This document shows, piece after piece, positions 17,501-24,106 of a DNA stretch of 41,310 bases. Positions within the stretch are counted from its first letter, which is position 1. The number at the start of each line of letters is the position of its first letter. The notes under the pieces are model-generated. The model ran no database searches, had not been told where the DNA came from, and worked only from the letters and a program-made list of their open reading frames with translations. Made by a program: the position numbers and the translations under genes. Origin of the DNA: Planctomycetota bacterium (GTDB taxonomy: Bacteria; Planctomycetota; Planctomycetia; Gemmatales; Gemmataceae); assembly GCA_021324515.1 (NCBI GenBank), contig JAJPIY010000287.1, forward strand, positions 1-41,310, read 5' to 3'.

Positions 17501-17671
17501 GCGGAAGCCGTCCTCTTGCGCGATGCAAGCGGGAAGGAAATCCGCATCCCGGCGCGTGAAGTGGAGAAACTGACGCCGCAAAAGACCTCGTTGATGCCCG
17601 AACACCTGCTGCGCGATCTGACCGCAGAACAAGCTGCTGACCTTCTGGAATTTCTCGTATCCCTGAAATGA
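14561..17671 (+). CDS. Sugar dehydrogenase beta-propeller fused to c-type cytochrome domains
   Basis: 1036 residues. After a hydrophobic export segment (about 28-45), residues about 80-450 form a glucose/sorbosone dehydrogenase-like PQQ propeller ([82 protein letters not shown]). Residues about 470-820 resemble the SO2930-type dihaem cytochrome region, with CLQCH (about 614) and CAHCH (about 694). The C-terminus (about 905-1036) is the planctomycete haem-binding domain TIGR02603: [19 protein letters not shown] and then [17 protein letters not shown]. Three CxxCH motifs imply three covalent haems. Likely a periplasmic enzyme that oxidises sugars or other polyols and passes electrons to its own haems. 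The start is uncertain: no good ribosome-binding site precedes the ATG, and an internal GTG is possible. Confidence 0.9.
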   Translation: [1036 protein letters not shown]

Positions 17672-17785
17672 CACTCGAGGAGGCGGCGATTCCGTCATAC
17701 TGGAGCAGATGGGCGCTTACCCATCTCGCCTATCGTGAAGAAGCTGCCGAGAAAGAAACAGCCCCACCCAGTACCCTAGAAACCC

Positions 17786-17814
17786 TTGCTTGTGCTGTGG
17801 GTAGGTGTCATAAT
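17786..17814 (+). promoter_or_regulatory. Candidate sigma-70-type promoter for the small gene at 17929
   Basis: TTGCTT (17786-17791) and CATAAT (17809-17814) are separated by 17 bases, close to the consensus boxes. It lies about 115 bases before the ATG at 17929, in an otherwise GC-rich stretch. Confidence 0.4.
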
Positions 17815-17928
17815 CCAACGCTAGTCCCAAATGTCGGTGAAACCGCGGCGAACTACTCTCCGAGAGACCTCGGGCACCATTGGGGGTGGCCGGATCGTGA
17901 GAAGCGCCTTTGTGGAAGGAGATTGCTC

Positions 17929-18357
17929 ATGTCTCTGGACGAAGTGAAAAAACGGTTCGTGGAAGAAGTCAAACTGCGGGCCTATGATGACAAGTACATC
18001 GACAAAAACGAGGAACGCGAAATCCTCCAGGGGGCCCTTCAATTGGGGGTCACCGTCGATTCTGCCCGTGCCGCCCTGGCCCAGGTCTGCGATACGCATG
18101 GCTACGTCCTCGAAAGCCGCGTCCTCAGCGAAATCAAGGACCTCATCGACACCTTCGCTGGCAACGACGGTAAGATCGATGAGAAGGAATTTAACGACGC
18201 CGTAACCCAATGCAAGAAGCGCACCCAGGGCAAAAAGAACGACGTGCAATGCAAACGCATGGTCCTGGAAGTGATCGAGGAGAACAATTACAAAGTCAAG
18301 ACGGGTATGTTCAGCAATTGGTACGCCAAAGCAAAGAAGGAAGTTGGTTTGGCGTAA
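17929..18357 (+). CDS. Small acidic/basic protein with two degenerate EF-hand-like segments
   Basis: 142 residues, no signal peptide, ATG preceded by AAGGAG. I do not recognise a family. Two segments resemble each other: AYDDKYIDKNEEREILQ (about 18-34) and AGNDGKIDEKEFNDAV (about 77-92). The second has the DG-x-I-D-x-x-E-F core of an EF-hand loop, but the first loop position is Phe rather than Asp; the first segment has K in place of the loop Gly. Calcium binding is therefore possible but unproven, and a TerB-like helical bundle is an alternative. A Lys-rich C-terminus (YAKAKKEVG) follows. It stands alone between a candidate promoter and a perfect terminator-like hairpin, so it is probably monocistronic. 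Confidence 0.8.
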   Translation: MSLDEVKKRFVEEVKLRAYDDKYIDKNEEREILQGALQLGVTVDSARAALAQVCDTHGYVLESRVLSEIKDLIDTFAGNDGKIDEKEFNDAVTQCKKRTQGKKNDVQCKRMVLEVIEENNYKVKTGMFSNWYAKAKKEVGLA

Positions 18358-18365
18358 GAACAGGC

Positions 18366-18398
18366 GGTTAGCGACGCTTCACAGAAGCGTCGCTAACC
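18366..18398 (+). terminator. Perfect 15-bp hairpin after the EF-hand-like gene
   Basis: GGTTAGCGACGCTTC (18366-18380), loop ACA, then its exact complement (18384-18398), starting eight bases after the stop codon. There is no T-run after it (GGATAAAGG), so termination is inferred from position only. The GGTTAGCGACGCTTC arm resembles a REP-like element that may recur in this genome. Confidence 0.6.
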
Positions 18399-18417
18399 GG
18401 ATAAAGGAGTACATTGG

Positions 18418-18439
18418 GGCCCGGTCGGAAGACCGGGCC
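18418..18439. repeat. 9-bp hairpin with GGAA tetraloop upstream of sppA
   Basis: GGCCCGGTC (18418-18426), GGAA, GACCGGGCC (18431-18439), a perfect GNRA-type hairpin about 90 bases before the sppA start. It could be a stabiliser in the sppA leader or another dispersed repeat. Confidence 0.55.
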
Positions 18440-18531
18440 GCCGGCTGGGACTATAGGCCACTGCAATAAGAGGGCGTGGCCGGGAGACCTCGCCGCAACG
18501 TTCCATAAATGTCGTAAAGGAAGGGATAGAG

Positions 18532-20331
18532 ATGTCGCTTCATCGCTATGCAATCGTGTTGGCTGGATTCGCTGTGGTGCTGCCGGGCCGCGCCGAGGAA
18601 ACAAAAGTCGAGAAAAAGGTCGTCCGCATGGCCCACATCAAGCTGTCCGGCTCGCTGGAAGAAGCGCCGCCTTCCAGTGATCCGCTCCTGGGCAGCTTCA
18701 ACGAACATTTCCAAAGCAAGCTCGACCGTATCCGCAAGGCGCGCCAAGACGCCAACATCCAGGCCCTGTACTTGCAACTGGACGGCCTGGACATTGGCTG
18801 GGGCAAGCTCGACGAACTGAGGCGGGCCATCGCTGACTTCCGCAAAAGCGGCAAAAAGGTGTATGCCTATCTCGAATCGGGTAGTACCAAAGATTATCTG
18901 GCCGCCCTGGCGTGTGATGAAGTGTGTGCGCCGGAATCCACTTGGTTGATGTTGACGGGCCTGCGCGCCGAAGTGTCCTTCTACAAGGACTTGTTCGAGA
19001 AGATCGGCGTTCAGGCGGACATGCTGCAAATGGGCGATTACAAGTCCGCTGCCGAGCCGTACATGCGCAAAAAGATGAGCCAGCCAGCTCGCGAACAACT
19101 CACCAGCGTCCTCGACGATTATTTTGAAAACAGTCTTGTCCAATGCATTGTCCACTCCCGCCGTAGCAAGAACTTCACGGCCGAGCAGGTCAAGAAACTG
19201 ATCGATGAGGGGCCCTATACGGCCCGCGCCGCCCTCAAAGCCGGATTCCTCGACCGTATTGCTTACGCCGAAGAGTATCAGGACCAGCTCAAGACCGTTC
19301 TGAAAAACCAACAGAAAGCGGAGGCGTTCACCCTGGTCAAGGACTACGGCAAGGCGGAGAAGAAAGAGATCGATTTTTCCAATCCCTTTGCCTTTTTCAA
19401 GCTGCTGGCGGCGCCGTCCAAGACGCGAACCTCGTCCCATCCCAAAATTGCTGTTATCTATGCCACCGGTGTCATCACTACGGGTAAAAGCCAGCAAGGG
19501 ATCTTTGACATTGAGACAGTCGGTTCGACGACGCTGCTTGAAGCCATCCGCCAAGCAGAGAAGGACGAGACAGTCAAAGCGATCGTACTGCGTGTGGACA
19601 GTCCGGGTGGCTCGGCGTTGGCCAGCGACCTCATCTGGAACGAGCTGAGGTGTTCCAAGAAGCCGATCGTCGCCAGCATGTCCGACACGGCGGCCAGCGG
19701 CGGCTATTACATCAGCATGGCCGCCCAGAAGATTTTTGCCGAACCGAGTACCCTGACTGGTTCCATCGGCGTCGTCGGCGGCAAGTTGGCCATTGGCGGC
19801 ACCCTTAACAAAATTGGCATCACCACCGAAACGATCAGCCGCGGCGCCCATGCCGGCATCTTCTCCATCGATAAACCCTTCAGCGATTCCGAGCGCAAGG
19901 CCATGAGGAAGCTGATGCAGGATATGTACGATCAATTCCTCGACAAGGCGCTGGCTGGCCGTCACAAAGCTGGCAAGAAGATGACGCGCGACCAGTTGGT
20001 CAAGTTGGCTGGCGGCCGTATCTGGACCGGCCGGCAAGCCAAGGAAAACGGCCTGATCGACGAATTGGGCACCCTGCACGACGCCATCGCTGCCGCTCGT
20101 ACCTTGGCCGATTTGCCTGCCGACAAGGAGCCAGAATTGCTCCAGCTGCCCCAAGGCAAGGGCTTTCTCGATTCGCTGCTAGAGGAAATGGGCGGCCTGC
20201 ACGCTCCGCGCATGCGGTTGCCTTCTCTGTCTCCCGCATTGCAGCACAAGCTCCGGGGGCTGAATGGGTTGCTACAGCTGCGGGGAGAGCCAGTATGGCT
20301 GATGCTGCCGTATCGTGTCGAGATTGAGTAA
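18532..20331 (+). CDS. sppA: Signal peptide peptidase SppA, long (67 kDa) type
   Basis: 599 residues, the long two-domain S49 form that digests cleaved signal peptides at the membrane. The N-terminus (MSLHRYAIVLAGFAVVLPGRAEE) is a signal peptide or anchor. The first S49 half carries the general-base Lys171 in MGDYKSAAEPY. The second half carries the nucleophile Ser389 in SDTAASGGYYISMAA, with VDSPGGSALASDLIW just before and GSIGVVGGKLAIGGTLNKIG after. The two halves are homologous, and catalysis needs Lys from one and Ser from the other. The ATG follows AAGGAAGGG at good spacing. It is preceded by two hairpins and followed by an inverted repeat, so it is probably a separate transcription unit. 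Confidence 0.95.
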   Translation: MSLHRYAIVLAGFAVVLPGRAEETKVEKKVVRMAHIKLSGSLEEAPPSSDPLLGSFNEHFQSKLDRIRKARQDANIQALYLQLDGLDIGWGKLDELRRAIADFRKSGKKVYAYLESGSTKDYLAALACDEVCAPESTWLMLTGLRAEVSFYKDLFEKIGVQADMLQMGDYKSAAEPYMRKKMSQPAREQLTSVLDDYFENSLVQCIVHSRRSKNFTAEQVKKLIDEGPYTARAALKAGFLDRIAYAEEYQDQLKTVLKNQQKAEAFTLVKDYGKAEKKEIDFSNPFAFFKLLAAPSKTRTSSHPKIAVIYATGVITTGKSQQGIFDIETVGSTTLLEAIRQAEKDETVKAIVLRVDSPGGSALASDLIWNELRCSKKPIVASMSDTAASGGYYISMAAQKIFAEPSTLTGSIGVVGGKLAIGGTLNKIGITTETISRGAHAGIFSIDKPFSDSERKAMRKLMQDMYDQFLDKALAGRHKAGKKMTRDQLVKLAGGRIWTGRQAKENGLIDELGTLHDAIAAARTLADLPADKEPELLQLPQGKGFLDSLLEEMGGLHAPRMRLPSLSPALQHKLRGLNGLLQLRGEPVWLMLPYRVEIE

Positions 20332-20334
20332 CGG

Positions 20335-20407
20335 TTTCGGTGTTCGGTGTTCGGTTTTCAGTAAAACCCAAACGATGGACATTGAGGACCGAAGCCGAAC
20401 ACCGAAA
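20335..20407. repeat. Inverted repeat after sppA
   Basis: TTTCGGTGTTCGG (20335-20347) and its exact complement CCGAACACCGAAA (20395-20407) flank a 47-base loop. Adjacent GTTCGGTTTTC and GAAAACCGAA units add partly overlapping pairings. It fills the gap between sppA and the next gene and reads like a small mobile or repeat element (MITE-like or REP-like). Confidence 0.7.
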
Positions 20408-20423
20408 GCGGAAAACCGAAGTC

Positions 20424-20771
20424 ATGGCCCGTTGCGAACAAGGCTATCTGTGCGAGGTCTGCGGTCGGGAAGTCGAAGAGATCACCGAATCCGACCTGTA
20501 TCTCCGCTACGTGCTTGGCGAGGTGCCGCCCGAACAATTGCACATCCTTCCCGAACGCCACATCCGCTGCAATCCAGCGCTGGCGCAGTACATCGTCGAT
20601 CCCGCCTTCGAGCCGATGTGTTGTGAAGGGGCCTTTGCCAAAGAGTTGATGGACCGCGATTTCGTCGCTACGGAGGAAGCCCGGGTAACGCGCGGCTGGC
20701 GTCGCCTGCAAGAGTTGCCGCGCCTGGGCATTTCCATCCTCGACTATCCCTTGTCGCCGTCGCGGGATTAA
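20424..20771 (+). CDS. Conserved hypothetical protein with CxxC motif
   Basis: 115 residues from the ATG at 20424; the open frame extends further but would start inside the inverted repeat. The ribosome-binding site is weak. CEVCG occurs near residue 10 and a CC pair (MCCEGAF) near residue 65; they could bind a metal, but the usual spacing of a zinc ribbon is not complete. The Cys-x-x-Cys is followed by an acidic stretch (EVEEITESDLYLRYVLGEV) and a His-rich LHILPERHIRCNP. No signal peptide or membrane segment. I do not recognise the family. Confidence 0.65.
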   Translation: MARCEQGYLCEVCGREVEEITESDLYLRYVLGEVPPEQLHILPERHIRCNPALAQYIVDPAFEPMCCEGAFAKELMDRDFVATEEARVTRGWRRLQELPRLGISILDYPLSPSRD

Positions 20772-20866
20772 AGACGTTTGCTTGACGATGGTAGCGCTTT
20801 TCGGTTAGTTGCTTCATGCAGGGAAGCACGTTCCTGTTCCCCTGCGGATCACGGCTAATCAATTAA

Positions 20867-21292
20867 TTAATCTGAGGGCAAGGGTTCGTACTGATTGTGA
20901 AAATGGGCCAGTGCTTCATCAGGATTGAGGTTGAACACTACCCGGCCCAGGGTGTGCCAGCGTCCCTGATGGAAAAAGAACACGGCAGAGCCGTTGCGCA
21001 AATTGCCCACCGCAGGCAGGCCCTCCATATCGCTGCCTTCGATAGCCTCGAACTGAATGGTGACGCCGACCAGAGCGGCGAGCTGGCCGCTGCGGCGCTC
21101 ACGGGCGAATTCGACATCCGGGCCCCAGTCAATGGCCTTCCAGCGCAGGCCGCGCGGCTTGCCGCTTGCTGACGCCGCTTGAAAGAATTGCCATTCCAAA
21201 TGCTCGCGCTGGCGCCGGAACAAACGCCGCGCGCTCTCTATCTGCGGCCCGGCACGAAACCAGCGCCAAAAAGTCAACCAGCGCCAATTCAT
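20867..21292 (-). CDS. Conserved hypothetical protein
   Basis: 141 residues from the ATG at 21292, which gives MNWRWLTFWRWFRAG; an in-frame ATG 12 codons upstream at 21328 is also possible, and neither has a clear ribosome-binding site. The body is a compact alpha/beta protein with WKAIDWGPDVEFARERRSGQ, an ALVGVTIQFEAIEGSDM stretch and a well-formed C-terminal GSAVFFFHQGRWHTLGRVVF. The aromatic-rich N-terminus may be a membrane-peripheral helix. I do not recognise a family. It has coding-like composition and stands alone between a plus-strand gene and the long repeat at 21337. Confidence 0.6.
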   Translation of the reverse strand: MNWRWLTFWRWFRAGPQIESARRLFRRQREHLEWQFFQAASASGKPRGLRWKAIDWGPDVEFARERRSGQLAALVGVTIQFEAIEGSDMEGLPAVGNLRNGSAVFFFHQGRWHTLGRVVFNLNPDEALAHFHNQYEPLPSD

Positions 21293-21336
21293 ACCGACAT
21301 TATAGTAACAGGAAGGGATTGCCATCATCCGATTGA

Positions 21337-21490
21337 GGCGAGCGGGGTTGCGTCAGCACCCGGCGAGCGGGGTTGCGTCAGCACCCGGCGAGCGGGGGGT
21401 TCACACCCCCCGGTTGTGTTCAACCGGGGGGTTGACCCTCCCCGCTCGCCCAACAACCGGGGGGTTGACACCCCCCGCTCGCCCAACTCC
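21337..21490. repeat. Tandem 25-bp repeats leading into a 30-bp-arm hairpin
   Basis: Two tandem copies of GGCGAGCGGGGTTGCGTCAG plus CACCC (21337-21361 and 21362-21386) lead into an inverted repeat with arms 21387-21416 and 21421-21450 around TGTT. A second arm copy (AACCGGGGGGTTGACACCCC) follows at 21454-21485. The motif GGCGAGCGGGGGGTT…CCGGTTG recurs at 39591-39720, so this is a dispersed family. The gap between the genes at 21292 and 21613 holds nothing else recognisable. Confidence 0.9.
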
Positions 21491-21612
21491 GGTCGAAAAT
21501 AGATGAAAATTCCGCGAAAAGGTGGCCTACGGACCTCGCGGTGTTGCCGTCCGTGAGGTAAACTGAATTGGTGAACAGTAATCTGAAGAGGCTGCACATC
21601 TGGGGGCCGCCC

Positions 21613-23913
21613 ATGACGCAGAGCACGCAACGTGAGCTGTTTACCTCCGAAGCGGCATCTGTAGAACAGACGGCCACTCTGTTCGCGGATGTCGTCTTCG
21701 ATCGGCCACTCGATCACGCTTTCACCTACGCCGTCGGCGCGGCGCTGCGCGAACGCATCGCCGTCGGCAAGCGCGTCCGTGCGCCGTTTGGCCGCGGCGA
21801 CAAGCCAACCGTTGGCTATTGCGTACGCCTCAGCGAGACGCCGCCGGAACGGCCCGTCAAAGAACTTGTCGGCGTCGTCGATGACGAACCGTTGTTGACA
21901 GACAATCTATTGCGGCTGACGCGGTGGATGGCGGATTATTATCTGTGCGGCTGGGGACAGGTACTCACTGCTGTGGTCCCCGCTGGAGTGCGCGATAGGG
22001 CCGGCACCCGTACTCTCACATTTATCGAAGCAGTGCCCGAAGGGGGTTTGAAAGAACTATCGCCACAAGAAACGCCGCTCCCAGCGAAACAAGCGGCTGT
22101 GCTGGAACTGTTGCGGAAAACGGGCAAGCCCATCGAGCAACGGCAGTTGATGCGGCAGGCCAAATGCGGTCCTGGGCCGATCGAAGCGCTTCTCTCCAAA
22201 GGATTGGTCCAGCGCGTGGCCCGGCGCGTCGATCGTTTCATCGATAGCACGCACGAAGACTCCGAACCGACGGGACCCATCACGCTCAATGACGATCAGC
22301 TGGGCGTGTGGGACCGATTGGAGCCCGCTTTGAAACAGGGCGGTTTTCATGCGTTTTTGCTGCACGGCGTCACCGGTAGCGGCAAGACGGAAATTTATCT
22401 GCGAGCCATCGAAGAAGTGATTGCCCAAGGCAAGGAAGCGCTGGTGTTGGTGCCGGAAATCAGCCTGACGCCGCAGACCATCCAGCGTTTTCGCGGCCGC
22501 TGCGCCGAAGTGGCCGTGCTACACAGCCATCTGAGCGACGCCGAGCGAGGCGGACACTGGCGGCGCATTGCGGCAGGGCAAGCGCAAGTCATTGTTGGCG
22601 CCCGCAGCGCGGTCTTCGCCCCGGCCAAACGGCTCGGTCTCATCGTCATTGATGAAGAGCATGAAAATACCTTCAAACAAGAATCTACCCCGCGCTATCA
22701 CGGTCGCGATGTGGCCGTCATGCGGGCGCGGCTGGAGAACATTCCGATCCTCCTCGGTTCCGCGACGCCGTCGTTGGAAAGCTGGCACAATGCCCAGCGC
22801 GGTCAATACACCCTTTTGAGTTTGCCCCAGCGTGTGCTGGATCGGCCGCTGCCGCAAGTGGGCATCATCGATTTGCGCCATCAGCCGCCCAAGCGCGGCC
22901 GGCCCTCGGCCATCAGCGACGCGCTGGAGTATGCCATGCGTTCGGCCCTTAAAGAAGGCGGCCAAGTGATACTGCTTTTAAATCGCCGCGGCTTCGCGAC
23001 GCACGTCTATTGCCCCTCCTGCGGCCATGTCGAAACCTGCCGCTTCTGCGACCTGGCCCTAACCTATCACAAAGAACGCGATGTCATGCTCTGCCATTAT
23101 TGTGGTTTCGAGCAAGAGCCGCAGCGCACCTGTCCTCTGTGTGGGCAAACTGCGGTGCGCTATCAAGGCTTTGGCACGGAGAAACTGCAAGTTGAGATCG
23201 AAGAGCGTTTCCCGCGCTACGTCGTCCGGCGCATGGACAGCGATTCGATGCGCAAGCCAGGCAGCCATGCCCGCGTCCTGGCCGCCTTTCGCAAGGGACT
23301 GATCCATATCTTGCTCGGCACGCAGATGATCGCCAAAGGGCTGGATTTTCCCAACGTAACCCTCGTCGGCGTGGTCAATGCTGACGTGGGCTTACACGTG
23401 CCGGACTTTCGCTCCGCCGAACGGACGTTTCAGCTGCTGGCGCAGGTGGCGGGCCGGGCCGGTCGTGGACCGCAGGGCGGCCGCGTGCTGGTGCAGACAT
23501 TCACACCAGAGCATCCCTGCATCGCCTTGGCGGCGACGCACGACTATGCTGGCTTCGTGGCCGCAGAGATGGCCCATCGTCGCCAACATAATTATCCCCC
23601 CTATCAACGGCTGGCCCGCATCATCGTTCGCAGCCGTGACCAACAAGCGGCGTCCCGGTTCGCCGACCGACTCGCCGACGCCTTCCAGCACACTTTGCAA
23701 ACGATGGCCGCAGGGTCTCCGCCGGCAGTGCGCATGCTGGGTCCGGCCGAGGCCCCGGTGTTTCGCTTAAAGGGCCATTATCGCTTCCACTTCCAGATAC
23801 AATCGCCCAGTTCCGCCACATTGCATCAGCTGCTGCGGGCGGTGCTGCCAGCCCAACGAACGCCGGCGGGCGTGGAATATACGCTCGATGTTGATCCGTT
23901 TAATATGCTCTAA
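21613..23913 (+). CDS. priA: Primosomal protein N' (replication restart helicase)
   Basis: 766 residues from the ATG at 21613. A GTG at 21571 with GAGGT upstream is the alternative and would add 14 residues. PriA recognises stalled forks and reloads DnaB. The N-terminal DNA-binding part (FADVVFDRPLDHAFTYAV) precedes the superfamily 2 helicase: Walker A GVTGSGKTEIY (about residue 252), DEEH box IVIDEEHENTFKQ (about 343), GSATPSLES. The zinc-binding cysteines CPSCGHVETCRFCD and CHYCG/CPLCG follow (about 467-512). The second helicase half has LLGTQMIAKGLDFPNV and QVAGRAGRGPQGG. Length and order are normal. It is preceded by the repeat at 21337 and followed by 193 non-coding bases with a possible leader ORF for ppdK. 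Confidence 0.96.
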   Translation: MTQSTQRELFTSEAASVEQTATLFADVVFDRPLDHAFTYAVGAALRERIAVGKRVRAPFGRGDKPTVGYCVRLSETPPERPVKELVGVVDDEPLLTDNLLRLTRWMADYYLCGWGQVLTAVVPAGVRDRAGTRTLTFIEAVPEGGLKELSPQETPLPAKQAAVLELLRKTGKPIEQRQLMRQAKCGPGPIEALLSKGLVQRVARRVDRFIDSTHEDSEPTGPITLNDDQLGVWDRLEPALKQGGFHAFLLHGVTGSGKTEIYLRAIEEVIAQGKEALVLVPEISLTPQTIQRFRGRCAEVAVLHSHLSDAERGGHWRRIAAGQAQVIVGARSAVFAPAKRLGLIVIDEEHENTFKQESTPRYHGRDVAVMRARLENIPILLGSATPSLESWHNAQRGQYTLLSLPQRVLDRPLPQVGIIDLRHQPPKRGRPSAISDALEYAMRSALKEGGQVILLLNRRGFATHVYCPSCGHVETCRFCDLALTYHKERDVMLCHYCGFEQEPQRTCPLCGQTAVRYQGFGTEKLQVEIEERFPRYVVRRMDSDSMRKPGSHARVLAAFRKGLIHILLGTQMIAKGLDFPNVTLVGVVNADVGLHVPDFRSAERTFQLLAQVAGRAGRGPQGGRVLVQTFTPEHPCIALAATHDYAGFVAAEMAHRRQHNYPPYQRLARIIVRSRDQQAASRFADRLADAFQHTLQTMAAGSPPAVRMLGPAEAPVFRLKGHYRFHFQIQSPSSATLHQLLRAVLPAQRTPAGVEYTLDVDPFNML

Positions 23914-23951
23914 TCCGTGTCAAGGCGCTGAAGGATAAGGAGGACCAACTT

Positions 23952-23978
23952 ATGATGCTGCCGCTTGCGCCATCGTGA
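23952..23978 (+). CDS. Possible 8-residue leader peptide upstream of ppdK
   Basis: ATGATG...TGA encodes MMLPLAPS. It has a very strong ribosome-binding site (AAGGAGG, 23937-23943, eight bases before the ATG), better than that of ppdK itself. It lies 39 bases after the priA stop and 129 bases before ppdK, with a hairpin in between. This may be a translated leader that affects ppdK expression. It could also be chance, as the peptide has no clear regulatory amino acid run. Confidence 0.35.
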   Translation: MMLPLAPS

Positions 23979-24059
23979 ACATCCAGGGCCTTGGGTTGTA
24001 GACCACGTTGCCGCGCCTCAGACGATTCGTACATTGCCTGCAATGAACTGATGTTACGA

Positions 24060-24079
24060 CAACGGCGTTGGCGCCGTTG
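24060..24079 (+). promoter_or_regulatory. 8-bp hairpin in the ppdK leader
   Basis: CAACGGCG (24060-24067), loop TTGG, CGCCGTTG (24072-24079), perfect, 27 bases before the ppdK ATG. It is close enough to affect ribosome loading or to be part of an attenuator with the upstream peptide. It is not followed by a T-run. Confidence 0.45.
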
Positions 24080-24106
24080 CCAGACCTTCTATGAGGCCGG
24101 ATTAGC

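Noticed and set aside
18451-20154. 567-residue minus-strand open frame
   Set aside because: Antisense to sppA; a high-GC artefact.
21337-21386. Two tandem 25-bp repeats considered as CRISPR or iterons
   Set aside because: Only two copies without spacers, leading into a hairpin repeat; no replication initiator nearby.
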